DNA of 64,000 nucleotides, taken from the NCBI RefSeq assembly GCF_042648365.1, contig NZ_JBHRXI010000029.1, positions 1-64,000 of the forward strand, read 5' to 3'. This document shows positions 1 through 6,593 of this stretch, piece by piece. The notes beneath the pieces were generated by a model. It saw only the letters and a list, made by a program, of their open reading frames with translations, was not told where the DNA came from and did no database searches. The DNA comes from Lutimaribacter_A marinistellae. Its GTDB lineage: Bacteria > Pseudomonadota > Alphaproteobacteria > Rhodobacterales > Rhodobacteraceae. The position numbers and the translations under genes were made by a program. The first letter of the stretch is position 1. Every line of letters begins with the position of its first letter.

Positions 1-5
1 ACCGA

Positions 6-359
6 TCAGGCGTCCACGCCCCCCTTTTTGACGCCCAAACTGGTCGCTGTCCGGTGGGCCTTCAGATAGGTGGCGTCGATCATCACGGTCTTCTCCTCGC
101 CGTGCTCGGCAGCCAGACCCGCCATCATCCGGGCGAAGACGCCCTTATCGCTCCACCGCTTCCAGCGATTGTATAGCGTCTGTTGCAAGCCATAGGCCGA
201 AGGCGCATCACGCCATCGTAAGCCATTGCGATTGATGAAAATAATCCCACTCAACACACGCCGATCATCGACGCGAGATCTGCCATGAGACTTTGGAAAG
301 AAAGGCTCAAGACGCGTCACCTGCGCATCCGTCAGCCAGAAAAGATCAGACATGGTCAC
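6..359 (-). CDS. IS5-family transposase, OrfA (N-terminal part)
   Basis: This 117-residue protein begins with the DUF4096-type N-terminal domain of IS427-group transposases (motifs LTDAQ, RLEPFFP, DRRVLSGI, GLRWRDAP, LYNRWKRWS) and ends with the first catalytic segment (MIDATYLKAHR, with the first Asp of the DDE triad). The reading frame stops at the left edge. Reading one base back on the A5G6 run at 19-29 continues as GRGRLIG, the usual start of the OrfB catalytic part. The full transposase is therefore expected to be made by -1 ribosomal frameshifting, with OrfB outside the window. It is probably an intact two-frame element rather than a broken gene, but that cannot be judged from this end alone. 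Confidence 0.88.
   Translation of the reverse strand: MTMSDLFWLTDAQVTRLEPFFPKSHGRSRVDDRRVLSGIIFINRNGLRWRDAPSAYGLQQTLYNRWKRWSDKGVFARMMAGLAAEHGEEKTVMIDATYLKAHRTATSLGVKKGGVDA
19..29 (-). other. Putative -1 ribosomal frameshift site (A5G6) of the transposase
   Basis: On the minus strand five A are followed by six G. In the OrfA frame the codons are AAA AAG GGG GGC, and a stop follows shortly. Slipping back one base gives GGG GGG CGT GGA CGC CTG ATC GGT, which continues the typical transposase sequence. A run of A and G at the OrfA/OrfB junction is the usual arrangement in IS427-group elements. Confidence 0.65.
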
Positions 360-410
360 CGCTCGTTTTCGGACCGTGAATCAAGCCCCTACGCGGAAAT
401 CAATTGGTCC

Positions 411-889
411 TGACCCTGGTCATCTGTGTGTCCAAAGTCCGGGGTAGGCTCAATGCCGCCCCACCGTAGCGCTTAATAATCGTCGATCCGAGCTGACTTC
501 GAATGTCGGCTTGTCGGCAGCGGCTCAGTTGGCTCGGGTTTGTAGAGTAGGACCGATTTTTGTTGTTCCGAGATTGGACCGATGTGTGGCATTTAGCAAG
601 TTGAACCCAGCCACGCTTTGTTGCTTGGCATAGTTTCGCAACTTTACGGTGTGTGGTTTCTAGCACAACGAATATCGGTTCAGATTGCTCCGAAAGTCGG
701 CTTCCCGTCCTACTTTCGGTGGTCTATGCAGTTACAGTGAAATTCGAACTCATGCGGAGATCGGCGGGTAAGTTCCGTACAGCGGACCCACATGGTTTGC
801 GGACACCCCCAACGGGAAGGGCGCTTGTATGGGTTGACTACCATTGTGCAGATTTCTACTGGCTTTCGATTTTTCAACGATAGTAATGA
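411..889. other. Stretch without a recognisable gene
   Basis: About 480 bases between the insertion sequence and csbD. Several open frames exist on both strands, but none has a recognisable protein motif, a ribosome binding site at a sensible distance or codon use like the neighbours. The octamer GTCGGCTT occurs twice (at about 503 and 695) without any larger repeat that I can see. It may be decayed DNA beside the insertion sequence. Confidence 0.5.
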
Positions 890-912
890 ACGGCGCGATC
901 GTCGCGCGCCGT
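890..912 (-). terminator. Hairpin downstream of csbD
   Basis: ACGGCGCG at 890-897 pairs with CGCGCCGT at 905-912 across a 7-base loop. It lies about 30 bases past the csbD stop in the direction of transcription. Only a weak T-tract follows on the minus strand, so termination is plausible but not strong. Confidence 0.5.
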
Positions 913-941
913 CCCTAGGGTTCAATCAAGTTCCGAGCGGG

Positions 942-1139
942 TCAGACATTCGCCAAGATGTCGTCTACTGTGCTACGAATGTCTTCCTTCGCGTTGCCGG
1001 TTTTCTGCTGCAGAACGCCTTCCATCTGCTCGCGGTCACCGCGGGCCTCTTCGATGTCATCGTCCGTTAGATCACCATACGCTTCGCGCAGGCGTCCTTT
1101 GATTTCTGTCCATTTGCCTTCGATCTGGTCGCGATTCAT
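942..1139 (-). CDS. CsbD family general stress protein
   Basis: The 65-residue, highly charged protein starts MNRDQIEGKW and carries the family pattern: KGRLREAYGDLTDDD, an acidic middle, then an amphipathic segment that includes KTGNAKEDIR. CsbD-like proteins are small, probably soluble stress proteins of unknown biochemical role. In Bacillus subtilis the family is under the general stress sigma factor SigB, and in alphaproteobacteria it is a frequent EcfG target. Here it lies 61 bases downstream of a small membrane-protein gene that has a good EcfG-type promoter at 1421-1445, so the two probably form one stress-induced transcript. A GGAG-like ribosome binding site precedes the ATG (ATAGGAGCAAAGC). 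Confidence 0.9.
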   Translation of the reverse strand: MNRDQIEGKWTEIKGRLREAYGDLTDDDIEEARGDREQMEGVLQQKTGNAKEDIRSTVDDILANV

Positions 1140-1200
1140 TGCTTTGCTCCTATCTGTTTACAGCTTCGGGTATCCGGGTGGCCAAAAAGGCGACCGGGCT

Positions 1201-1395
1201 TCATTCGGAGGTATCAAGCGAACCATCGCCGCTTTGCGTGCCGGTAATCCCGGCCTTGGTTTTGGTCATTTCGCCTTCATCGACGATCACGTGAGGTAAG
1301 CGCAGCGAGTCCGTTTCCTCGAAATCGATCATGAATATGCCTCCGGCAATGAACATGGCGGCCACGATGATGGCGAGAAGCATTCCCGTCTTCAT
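1201..1395 (-). CDS. Small single-span membrane protein (hypothetical)
   Basis: This 64-residue protein has an N-terminal hydrophobic helix (residues 4-23, LLAIIVAAMFIAGGIFM) and a polar C-terminal tail rich in Thr, Gly and Asp. It is probably an inner-membrane protein with the tail on one side. I do not recognise a family. The start is supported by AAGGAGG about 8 bases before the ATG, and by an EcfG-type promoter at 1421-1445 placed to start transcription about 15-20 bases upstream. csbD follows on the same strand. A role in the general stress response is inferred from the promoter only. Confidence 0.75.
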   Translation of the reverse strand: MKTGMLLAIIVAAMFIAGGIFMIDFEETDSLRLPHVIVDEGEMTKTKAGITGTQSGDGSLDTSE

Positions 1396-1420
1396 GTGTC
1401 TGGCCTCCTTTCGCTAGAAC

Positions 1421-1445
1421 AACGAAATCGCCCTATGCCGGTTCC
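1421..1445 (-). promoter_or_regulatory. EcfG-type promoter for the small membrane protein and csbD
   Basis: On the minus strand GGAAC (1445-1441) is followed after exactly 16 bases by CGTT (1424-1421). This matches the consensus GGAAC-N16-CGTT of the alphaproteobacterial general stress sigma factor. The gene start at 1395 lies 26 bases downstream, which leaves room for a short leader with a strong ribosome binding site. Confidence 0.8.
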
Positions 1446-1638
1446 CGGGATTCCACGCTTAGGCGAGCTATTAGGGCTGATGACCGAATACGTTGATAGT
1501 GATTGTCGACTGTGTGCCTTGGGAGCTGAATGGCGCAGTGTTTCCCTCCGTCCGGACGCCGTCGAAACGACCGCGGTCCCTTGGTGCGTCAGCCATACCG
1601 CTCAGGGAAGGGTGACGCGTCTGGCAGAAACGAAAAGA

Positions 1639-1666
1639 ACCGGCTGTCCAGCAAGACCCAGCCGGT
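1639..1666 (-). terminator. Rho-independent terminator of gdhA
   Basis: ACCGGCTG (1639-1646) pairs with CAGCCGGT (1659-1666) over a 12-base loop. On the minus strand the hairpin is followed by TCTTTT, as expected for a terminator about 55 bases past the gdhA stop. With the EcfG promoter at 1421-1445 it accounts for most of the 323-base gap between the two minus-strand genes. Confidence 0.75.
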
Positions 1667-1718
1667 CGCGACGCGACCGTTTTCCAGTCAGTGGATGCGG
1701 CGTTCAGCACACTTCGCG

Positions 1719-3059
1719 TCAGATAGCACCCATGGAAGCTATTGCATCCGCGACCCGGCGAAAGCTGGCGACATTGGCGCCGCGGCTGTAGTCGATCCGG
1801 TCATCGTCGCGGCCTTCGTCAGCAATGCGCGCGTGAATTGTGCGCATGATGTCCTTCAGGTCTGCATCCACCTCTTCAGGGGTTGCAAAGCGGCGGCGGC
1901 TGTTTTGGCTCATTTCCAGTCCCGAAACGGCAACACCGCCTGCGTTTGATGCCTTGCCGGGCGCGCGGGTGATGTTGGCCTTGGCAATTGTGGCGACGGC
2001 TTCGTCCGCAAGCGGCATGTTTGCGCCTTCGGCGAGGTAGCGGGTTCCCCCGTCAACAAGGGCCTGAGCCATCGGTCCATCAATCTCGTTCTGGGTGGCA
2101 CAGGGCAGGGCGATGTCCACTTCCTGCTCCCACGGATTGTTCCCATCGTGATACTTGGCGTTGCATGTGCGGGGCGGCTCGGAAATGTCCGAACCCGCTT
2201 CCTTGCATGCCCGGACCCAGGCGACATCCTCAAACGTAAGCCCATCGGGTGCGATCAGTGTACCGGAGGTGTCCGAAAGCGTAATGACCCGAGCACCGCA
2301 TGCGATTGCCTTTTCGGCCGCGTGGGTGGCGACGTTGCCCTTGCCCGAGATCGCGATGCGCTTGCCTTCGATGTCCTCGCCTTGCACGGCCAGCATCGCT
2401 TGCGTGAAATAGACGAGGCCCCAGCCGGTGGCCTCGACCCTTACGGCCGATCCGCCAAAGGAACGACCCTTGCCGGTCAGGACGCCGGTGAACTCATTGG
2501 CCTGCGCTTTGTAGGCAGCAAAAAGCCAGCCAATCTCGCGCGTGCCGACGTTGATATCGCCCGCGGGCACATCACGATCCGGACCTATGAATGGCGTCAG
2601 CTGCATCATGAAAGCTTGGCAAAAGCGCATGATCTCGGCGTCGCTGTGCCCACGCGGATCAAAATCGGACCCGCCCTTGCCGCCGCCGAGGGGCAGACCC
2701 GTCAGGGCATTCTTGAAGGTCTGTTCAAACGCGAGGAATTTCAGGATCGAGGGTGTGACACTTGGGTGAAACCGCAAGCCGCCCTTGTAGGGGCCGATTG
2801 CGTTCGAGTGCTGTACCCGCCACCCGCGATTGACCCGGATTCGATGATCGTCGTCTTGCCACGTCACGCGGAACTCCACCATGCGGTCGGGCTTTGCCAA
2901 CCTTGCTAGAACACGGGCGCGTGCATACTCGGCATGGGCCTTTTCGATCGTGATGGTGTCGCGGGCGACATGGCGCAGCGCCTGAAGAAACTCGGGCTCA
3001 CCAGGGTTGCGAGCTTCGACTTCCTCCATGAACTCCTCCAGAAGGGAGTCGCGGGACAT
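1719..3059 (-). CDS. gdhA: NADP-type glutamate dehydrogenase, hexameric
   Basis: The 446-residue protein makes glutamate from 2-oxoglutarate and ammonium with NADPH (reversible), linking carbon and nitrogen metabolism in the cytosol. Its length matches the small hexameric class. Visible signatures are GPYKGGLRFHPSV near residue 90, the catalytic-lysine segment LPLGGGKGGSDFDP near 120, DVPAGDINVG near 160, the Rossmann start ISGKGNVATHA near 240, and LAEGANMPLADEA near 345. The ATG at 3059 is preceded by GAGGATT. A terminator follows at 1639-1666. No EcfG-type promoter was found before it, unlike its neighbours, so it may be a housekeeping gene inside the stress island. A second, longer glutamate dehydrogenase lies at 33858-35288. 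Confidence 0.95.
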   Translation of the reverse strand: MSRDSLLEEFMEEVEARNPGEPEFLQALRHVARDTITIEKAHAEYARARVLARLAKPDRMVEFRVTWQDDDHRIRVNRGWRVQHSNAIGPYKGGLRFHPSVTPSILKFLAFEQTFKNALTGLPLGGGKGGSDFDPRGHSDAEIMRFCQAFMMQLTPFIGPDRDVPAGDINVGTREIGWLFAAYKAQANEFTGVLTGKGRSFGGSAVRVEATGWGLVYFTQAMLAVQGEDIEGKRIAISGKGNVATHAAEKAIACGARVITLSDTSGTLIAPDGLTFEDVAWVRACKEAGSDISEPPRTCNAKYHDGNNPWEQEVDIALPCATQNEIDGPMAQALVDGGTRYLAEGANMPLADEAVATIAKANITRAPGKASNAGGVAVSGLEMSQNSRRRFATPEEVDADLKDIMRTIHARIADEGRDDDRIDYSRGANVASFRRVADAIASMGAI

Positions 3060-3097
3060 ATGGAAATCCTCGTTGATTTCTGGGTCATTTAAACAGA

Positions 3098-3127
3098 GCG
3101 GACGCGCTGATTACATCGCGCGTCCGC
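3098..3127 (-). terminator. Hairpin terminator downstream of the DUF1328 gene
   Basis: GCGGACGCG (3098-3106) and CGCGTCCGC (3119-3127) form a perfect 9-bp stem with a 12-base loop. On the minus strand TCTGTTTAAA follows. It lies 24 bases past the stop of the small DUF1328 gene and separates it from gdhA. Confidence 0.65.
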
Positions 3128-3150
3128 CCATTTGTCTTATGTTGTTCGCC

Positions 3151-3321
3151 TCAGGGGGTCTTGCCGCGAACCGCCCGCATAACGAGCGCCACGACGAACA
3201 GGATCAGGAAAACGACAAACAGGATCTGTGCGATACCTGCCGACGCGCTTGCGATCCCGCCGAAGCCGAAAAGTGCCGCGATGAGAGCGATTACGAGAAA
3301 TGCGATGGCCCAGCCAAGCAT
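3151..3321 (-). CDS. DUF1328 (YtjA-like) small membrane protein
   Basis: This 56-codon gene starts MLGWAIAFLVIALIAALFGF and continues through GGIASASAGIAQI into a second hydrophobic stretch before a short basic end (MRAVRGKTP). The two transmembrane helices separated by a Gly/Ala/Ser turn are the hallmark of the DUF1328/UPF0391 family. The function is unknown, though family members are commonly stress-induced. GGAGAA lies just before the ATG. An EcfG-type promoter sits at 3352-3376, with TSS expected about 20-25 bases upstream of the start codon, and a hairpin terminator follows, so this looks like a one-gene unit. Confidence 0.92.
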   Translation of the reverse strand: MLGWAIAFLVIALIAALFGFGGIASASAGIAQILFVVFLILFVVALVMRAVRGKTP

Positions 3322-3351
3322 GGTTCTTCTCCGTTGTTGATGTGGAGAGAA

Positions 3352-3376
3352 AACTGCTCAGCGGCGACAAAGTTCC
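3352..3376 (-). promoter_or_regulatory. EcfG-type promoter for the DUF1328 gene
   Basis: On the minus strand GGAAC (3376-3372) is followed after 17 bases by GTT (3354-3352), matching the GGAAC-N17-GTT form of the general stress promoter. The gene starts 31 bases downstream. Confidence 0.7.
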
Positions 3377-3386
3377 GTGATCGGGC

Positions 3387-3749
3387 TCAGATGGTTCCCA
3401 TGTCCCTAAGCGTTTTCAACACCTCGTCGGTTCGAAACGGCTGTTCAAGAGTACGCATATTGGGCGCTACGGGCAGGTCGCGGGCCGACATGTCTTCAAG
3501 GACAAGAAGGTGAGTTCCCATCCGCATCATGGCGTCCCAGAGGCCGTGTTCCGCCTGTCGATAGAGCCTTGCGTCAACGATCACCAGCCGGACCGGGGCT
3601 CCGGTCGGTATGTCTATCGAGGTCGCGATGCTGGTTTGGTTGGCTGGAATGCCACCCTCTATCAGGATTTCCGACAGATCGGCTGCAATGATCGGGTTCG
3701 GGTGCAGAACCAGGCAGACCGCGTGCGTGTCGGCCGGTTTCCTGTCCAT
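3387..3749 (-). CDS. Receiver-like (CheY-fold) protein, stand-alone
   Basis: From the ATG at 3749 the protein has 120 residues and the layout of a two-component receiver: VCLVLHPNPIIAADLSEIL at the start, LVIVDARLY (Asp at the usual phosphorylation position, near residue 65) and a final LEQPFRTDEVLKTL. The usual acidic pair after strand 1 is replaced by HPNP, and the conserved Lys of the KPF motif is Gln (EQPF). It may therefore be a degenerate receiver that signals without normal phosphorylation. An upstream in-frame start (3839) would add 30 residues of non-family sequence and overlap the divergent regulator's control region, so the internal ATG is preferred. The Crp/Fnr gene at 3854 is divergent. 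Confidence 0.7.
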   Translation of the reverse strand: MDRKPADTHAVCLVLHPNPIIAADLSEILIEGGIPANQTSIATSIDIPTGAPVRLVIVDARLYRQAEHGLWDAMMRMGTHLLVLEDMSARDLPVAPNMRTLEQPFRTDEVLKTLRDMGTI

Positions 3750-3853
3750 TCTTCTTTGCTCCGTTCGTTTCGGTGTTCGCTCCGGCGGCCTCAAAATGGA
3801 ACAAGTCCAATCCCGGCGCATTAAACTGTGACAATCCAAAGGAGGAAAACATC

Positions 3854-4579
3854 GTGGTCGACTGCGCCAATTGTCCGCTTCGCAAATTCGAGGTCTTCGA
3901 CTCCCTCAACCGAGACGAGACGGCATTCATGCGACGCTTCAAGCATGGCGAGTTGAAGGTCGACCCCGGTACGCCGTTGCTGATGGAGGGATCGAACAGC
4001 CCGCAACTGTACACCGCGCTTCGCGGGATGGGCCTGCGTTACAAGATCCTTCCAAACGGAAAACGTCAGGTGGTCAACTTCATACTTCCGGGCGATTTTT
4101 TGGGGCTGCAGGCTGGTCTGATGGGCGAGATGCAGCATTCCGTTGAGGCGACGACACCCATGGTTCTGTGCGTGTTCGATCGCGCCGAGCTGTGGACCCT
4201 CTTCAAGAACGAACCTGAGCGTGCCTTTGACCTGACGTGGCTCTCGGCGATGGAAGAGCACTTTCTGGGCGATGCTTTGACGTCGATCGGCCAGATGTCT
4301 GCGGTGGAAAGGTTAAGCTGGGGCTTGTTGCGCTATTTCACGAAATGCCGTGACCTCGGCCTTGCTGATGGCTCGCGCTGTCCGTTTCCCTATCGCCAAC
4401 AGGATTTGGCGGACGCTCTGGGCTTGTCCCTTGTTCACACGAACAAGACCCTGATGAAGTTGCGCCAGAGGCAGATTGTTTCGGTTCAGGATGGGTGTCT
4501 TACCATACTTGACCACGACACGCTGGCCGATAGTGCCATGCTCGAAGTCAAGCGTCCGCAGAGAAGACCTCTGATCTGA
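3854..4579 (+). CDS. Crp/Fnr family transcriptional regulator
   Basis: Read from the GTG at 3854 (AAAGGAGG at 3838-3845, spacing 8) the protein has 241 residues. It has a cyclic-nucleotide-binding-type beta-roll (LPNGKRQVVNFILPGDFLGL, residues about 65-85), a long dimerisation helix, and a C-terminal winged helix (YRQQDLADALGLSLVHTNKTL) for DNA binding. The N-terminus has Cys-Ala-Asn-Cys, but I do not see the full cysteine set of FNR, so an oxygen-sensing iron-sulfur cluster is doubtful. The ligand is unknown. It is divergent from a receiver-like gene and lies inside the stress island. A hairpin terminator at 4602-4623 follows. Confidence 0.88.
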   Translation: MVDCANCPLRKFEVFDSLNRDETAFMRRFKHGELKVDPGTPLLMEGSNSPQLYTALRGMGLRYKILPNGKRQVVNFILPGDFLGLQAGLMGEMQHSVEATTPMVLCVFDRAELWTLFKNEPERAFDLTWLSAMEEHFLGDALTSIGQMSAVERLSWGLLRYFTKCRDLGLADGSRCPFPYRQQDLADALGLSLVHTNKTLMKLRQRQIVSVQDGCLTILDHDTLADSAMLEVKRPQRRPLI

Positions 4580-4601
4580 TCGATCACTCTATGCAAAAAA
4601 G

Positions 4602-4623
4602 GAGGCGCGACCTGTCGCGCCTC
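4602..4623. terminator. Bidirectional terminator between the Crp/Fnr gene and the convergent DUF2945 gene
   Basis: GAGGCGCGA (4602-4610) and TCGCGCCTC (4615-4623) form a perfect 9-bp stem with a 4-base loop. Six A immediately upstream (4595-4600) give a T-tract on the minus strand, so it should work best for the minus-strand operon ending at 4638. Confidence 0.8.
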
Positions 4624-4637
4624 TGCTGTTGAACTGA

Positions 4638-4850
4638 TCATTGACGTGAAAGCTCGGAAGCGGATTTCAGAACCTTGCTGCCGTCCTCTTGCTTGATGAG
4701 AAATGCAGGATCCTTGGGGGAGGCGTCGCGGGTCACTTCGTTTCCCTTGATCTTGCAAGTCACTTTTTGAGTGAACCGCTCTACGATCTCGCCCTCTCCC
4801 TTTCCGTTTCCCCACTCCCATTCTACCTGGTCGCCGGTACTGAGCCCCAT
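4638..4850 (-). CDS. DUF2945 / HVA1-type small TUDOR-like protein
   Basis: This 70-residue protein starts MGLSTGDQVEWEWGNGKGEG and contains KVTCKIKGNEVTRDASPKDP and QEDGSKVLKSASEL, the pattern of the DUF2945 (hypervirulence-associated HVA1 TUDOR-domain) family. Its biochemical function is unknown. The start codon overlaps the stop of the upstream small membrane protein (ATGA), so the two are translationally coupled. It is the last gene of the FNT transporter operon, which has an EcfG-type promoter, so stress control is likely. Confidence 0.8.
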   Translation of the reverse strand: MGLSTGDQVEWEWGNGKGEGEIVERFTQKVTCKIKGNEVTRDASPKDPAFLIKQEDGSKVLKSASELSRQ

Positions 4851-5032
4851 CAGTCCTGCTCGGCAGCTTGGCCAACTGGTGCAGCGGTTGACTGTTCTTC
4901 GGAGGACAGGTCGCCAAGCATCCAGATTACGACTCCGATGACGGCAGCTGCGAGCACGGCGGCGCCGATTCCGAAGAGCGATGGTTTGTGGCGGCGCGAC
5001 TGACGTTCGACATTCGTTTCGGGTGCGGACAT
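4850..5032 (-). CDS. Small single-span membrane protein (hypothetical)
   Basis: Sixty residues: a polar N-terminus (MSAPETNVERQSRRHKPS), one transmembrane helix (about residues 19-40, FGIGAAVLAAAVIGVVIWML), and an acidic C-terminus. No family recognised. A GAGGAGAAA ribosome binding site precedes the ATG. It lies 21 bases after the FNT transporter gene and overlaps the next gene by ATGA, so the three form an operon. Confidence 0.75.
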   Translation of the reverse strand: MSAPETNVERQSRRHKPSLFGIGAAVLAAAVIGVVIWMLGDLSSEEQSTAAPVGQAAEQD

Positions 5033-5053
5033 GTTTTTCTCCTCTCTTGCTTG

Positions 5054-5905
5054 TCAACCCAACGCCTCAGGGCTTTCAGGGTTCCGGGAGCGCGGTTGCG
5101 CACGCTCGGGATCAGGCTCTACCTCGGCCTGAACCTGCCCCCAGGCGAGCATGGCGAAGACAGCTGTACCGCCAACGACATTGCCTGCCAGCACAGGGAG
5201 GAAGAAGGAGAATACCGCTTCGCGCGGTTGGAGCATGTCCTGAAACACCAGAACCCACATCTCCACGGATCCCGCTATGACATGGGTGAAATCACCGGCA
5301 GCTATCAGCCATGTGAACAGCACGATCATCAAAACTTCGTTGCCGTTCTGACCGGGCATCATCCAGACGATAGAAGCAACGAGGACGCCCGCGGGTATCG
5401 CGCGAACGAAGCCTTCGCCCGCCGGGAAGCCGGTGGCATGGGTCGACAGTTCGTTGACCGCCTCCAGCATAGCACCGTCAAAAGCGCTGCCATGCACGAT
5501 GAATAGGGCGGCCAAGCTTGCTCCGACGACATTGGCGGTCAGAACAACACTCCACAGCCGCAACACCGCGATGAGGCAGGTGCGCGTGCGGTCTTTGACA
5601 AGCGGTAACACCGTGGTGATCGTGTTCTCGGTGAACAGCTGCATGCGTCCGAGAATGACGAGGAGAAAACCGAAACTGTATCCGAGGTTCTCGATCAGGT
5701 AGCGGCCCGGCGTGTCGGGCAGGTTCACGCGGAATACGGCTTCACCCACTACGGAAAACGCGATCAGGATGCCGGCCGCAACCCCTGACCATACAAGTGA
5801 TTTGAGGGGGCGGTGCAACTCTTCGTCACCGTCGCGGCGAATGACCTCGTAAATGCCCTTGGAGCTCAGACGCTCTGCCCGGCGGATCCTGATATGTTCG
5901 TTCAA
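5054..5905 (-). CDS. Formate/nitrite transporter (FNT) family channel
   Basis: This roughly 283-residue polytopic membrane protein has FNT family features: EELHRPLKSLVWSGVAAG before the first helix, ENLGYSFGFLLVILGRMQLFTEN, an Asn-rich NGNEVLMIV segment, and GDFTHVIAGS. It resembles the YfdC-like branch, and the transported anion cannot be named from sequence. I place the start at a TTG (5905) preceded by GGAGAAT, because an EcfG-type promoter at 5932-5956 would begin transcription near 5925. The ATG at 5968 lies upstream of that promoter and has no ribosome binding site. The gene heads an operon with two small genes and is divergent from dps, which has its own EcfG-type promoter. Confidence 0.85.
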   Translation of the reverse strand: MNEHIRIRRAERLSSKGIYEVIRRDGDEELHRPLKSLVWSGVAAGILIAFSVVGEAVFRVNLPDTPGRYLIENLGYSFGFLLVILGRMQLFTENTITTVLPLVKDRTRTCLIAVLRLWSVVLTANVVGASLAALFIVHGSAFDGAMLEAVNELSTHATGFPAGEGFVRAIPAGVLVASIVWMMPGQNGNEVLMIVLFTWLIAAGDFTHVIAGSVEMWVLVFQDMLQPREAVFSFFLPVLAGNVVGGTAVFAMLAWGQVQAEVEPDPERAQPRSRNPESPEALG

Positions 5906-5931
5906 ACCGGATTCTCCATTTAAAGAATTAC

Positions 5932-5956
5932 AACGCCAGCCCGATGGGCGGGTTCC
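5932..5956 (-). promoter_or_regulatory. EcfG-type promoter for the FNT transporter operon
   Basis: On the minus strand GGAAC (5956-5952), then exactly 16 bases, then CGTT (5935-5932): a full consensus match. It fixes the transporter start downstream at the TTG codon at 5905. Confidence 0.8.
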
Positions 5957-5968
5957 GGCAATTTTCAT

Positions 5969-5993
5969 GGAACCTAGGCATGCCGCGCTCGTT
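5969..5993 (+). promoter_or_regulatory. EcfG-type promoter for dps
   Basis: GGAAC (5969-5973), 16 bases, CGTT (5990-5993). It is back to back with the FNT operon promoter, only 12 bases between the two -35 elements, so one short control region serves both divergent stress units. Confidence 0.85.
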
Positions 5994-6024
5994 GAATGGG
6001 AGAATTCAAACGGAGGGTTATCCC

Positions 6025-6522
6025 ATGACAGATCAACTGAAGACCGTACCGAGTGCCGAGAAAGTCGAAACCGGTGTCCGTAACATCGAAGGCATTGCCG
6101 AGGGCTTGGCAGACATCCTGGCAGATACCTATCGGCTTGTGTTCAAGACGCACGCCTATCACTGGAACGTCGAGGGGCCTGCATTTTTCTCGATCCACAA
6201 GCTGACCGAGGAACAGTACGAAAACATGTTCGGGGCGGCCGACGAACTAGCGGAGCGCATCCGCGCGCTGGGCAAACTTGCCCCGATGCGTATGACTGAT
6301 ATCCTCGAGCGCTCGCGTATCCAGGATCCCGACAAGATCCCCTCCGCGGGTGAGATGGTTGAAGACTTGGCCAAGGATCACGAGCGTTTGGCGCATCGCT
6401 TGCACGCGCTGATCGAGATGTCCGGCGAGCGCAACGACCCCGTGACCGAGGACCTTGCGACGGCGCGGTCAGCCTTTCATGAGCAGGCGGCTTGGATGCT
6501 TCGCGCGATCGTCGCAAGCTGA
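6025..6522 (+). CDS. dps: Dps family DNA-protecting ferritin-like protein
   Basis: The 165-residue protein is a Dps-type mini-ferritin that oxidises and stores iron with peroxide and protects DNA in stressed cells. The inter-subunit ferroxidase ligands are visible: His in KTHAYHWNVEGPAF (around residues 44-50), His/Glu in FFSIHKLTEEQYE, and the acidic pair in AADELAERIRALG (about 75-85). The ATG at 6025 follows GGAGGG at the right distance. Any upstream in-frame start would lie before the EcfG-type promoter at 5969-5993. A strong terminator follows at 6545-6569. Confidence 0.95.
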   Translation: MTDQLKTVPSAEKVETGVRNIEGIAEGLADILADTYRLVFKTHAYHWNVEGPAFFSIHKLTEEQYENMFGAADELAERIRALGKLAPMRMTDILERSRIQDPDKIPSAGEMVEDLAKDHERLAHRLHALIEMSGERNDPVTEDLATARSAFHEQAAWMLRAIVAS

Positions 6523-6544
6523 CGCGAAAAGCCTTTCACGAAAA

Positions 6545-6569
6545 AACCCCGGCCAACTTGGCCGGGGTT
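6545..6569. terminator. Strong bidirectional terminator between dps and phyR
   Basis: AACCCCGGCCAA (6545-6556) is the perfect complement of TTGGCCGGGGTT (6558-6569). A run of T follows on the plus strand (6571-6576) and a run of A precedes it (T on the minus strand). It should terminate both dps and the convergent phyR. Confidence 0.9.
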
Positions 6570-6593
6570 CTTTTTTGGGGCTATTTGCAGGTA

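Larger units (their letters stand above)
1..410 (-). mobile_element. IS5-family (IS427-like) insertion sequence, cut by the left window edge
   Basis: The transposase frame at 6-359 and its frameshift continuation toward position 1 show an insertion sequence lying mostly outside the window. The right boundary is not proven: only one end is present, so the terminal inverted repeat cannot be matched to its partner. On the minus strand the sequence CAGGGTCAGGACC at about 405-417 lies some 50 bp upstream of the transposase start and is a plausible end, but this is inference. Confidence 0.6.

Noticed and set aside
653..1070. Open frames of 65-92 codons in the region between the insertion sequence and csbD
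   Set aside because: They overlap each other on both strands, lack ribosome binding sites and show no recognisable motif; one lies antisense to csbD.
3137..3370. 77-codon minus-strand frame over the DUF1328 locus
   Set aside because: It is the wrong frame; the adjacent frame encodes the typical two-helix DUF1328 protein with a good ribosome binding site.
3798..3822. EcfG-type promoter before the Crp/Fnr gene
   Set aside because: GGAAC-N16-CATT differs from CGTT in the critical -10 part; kept as a weak possibility only.
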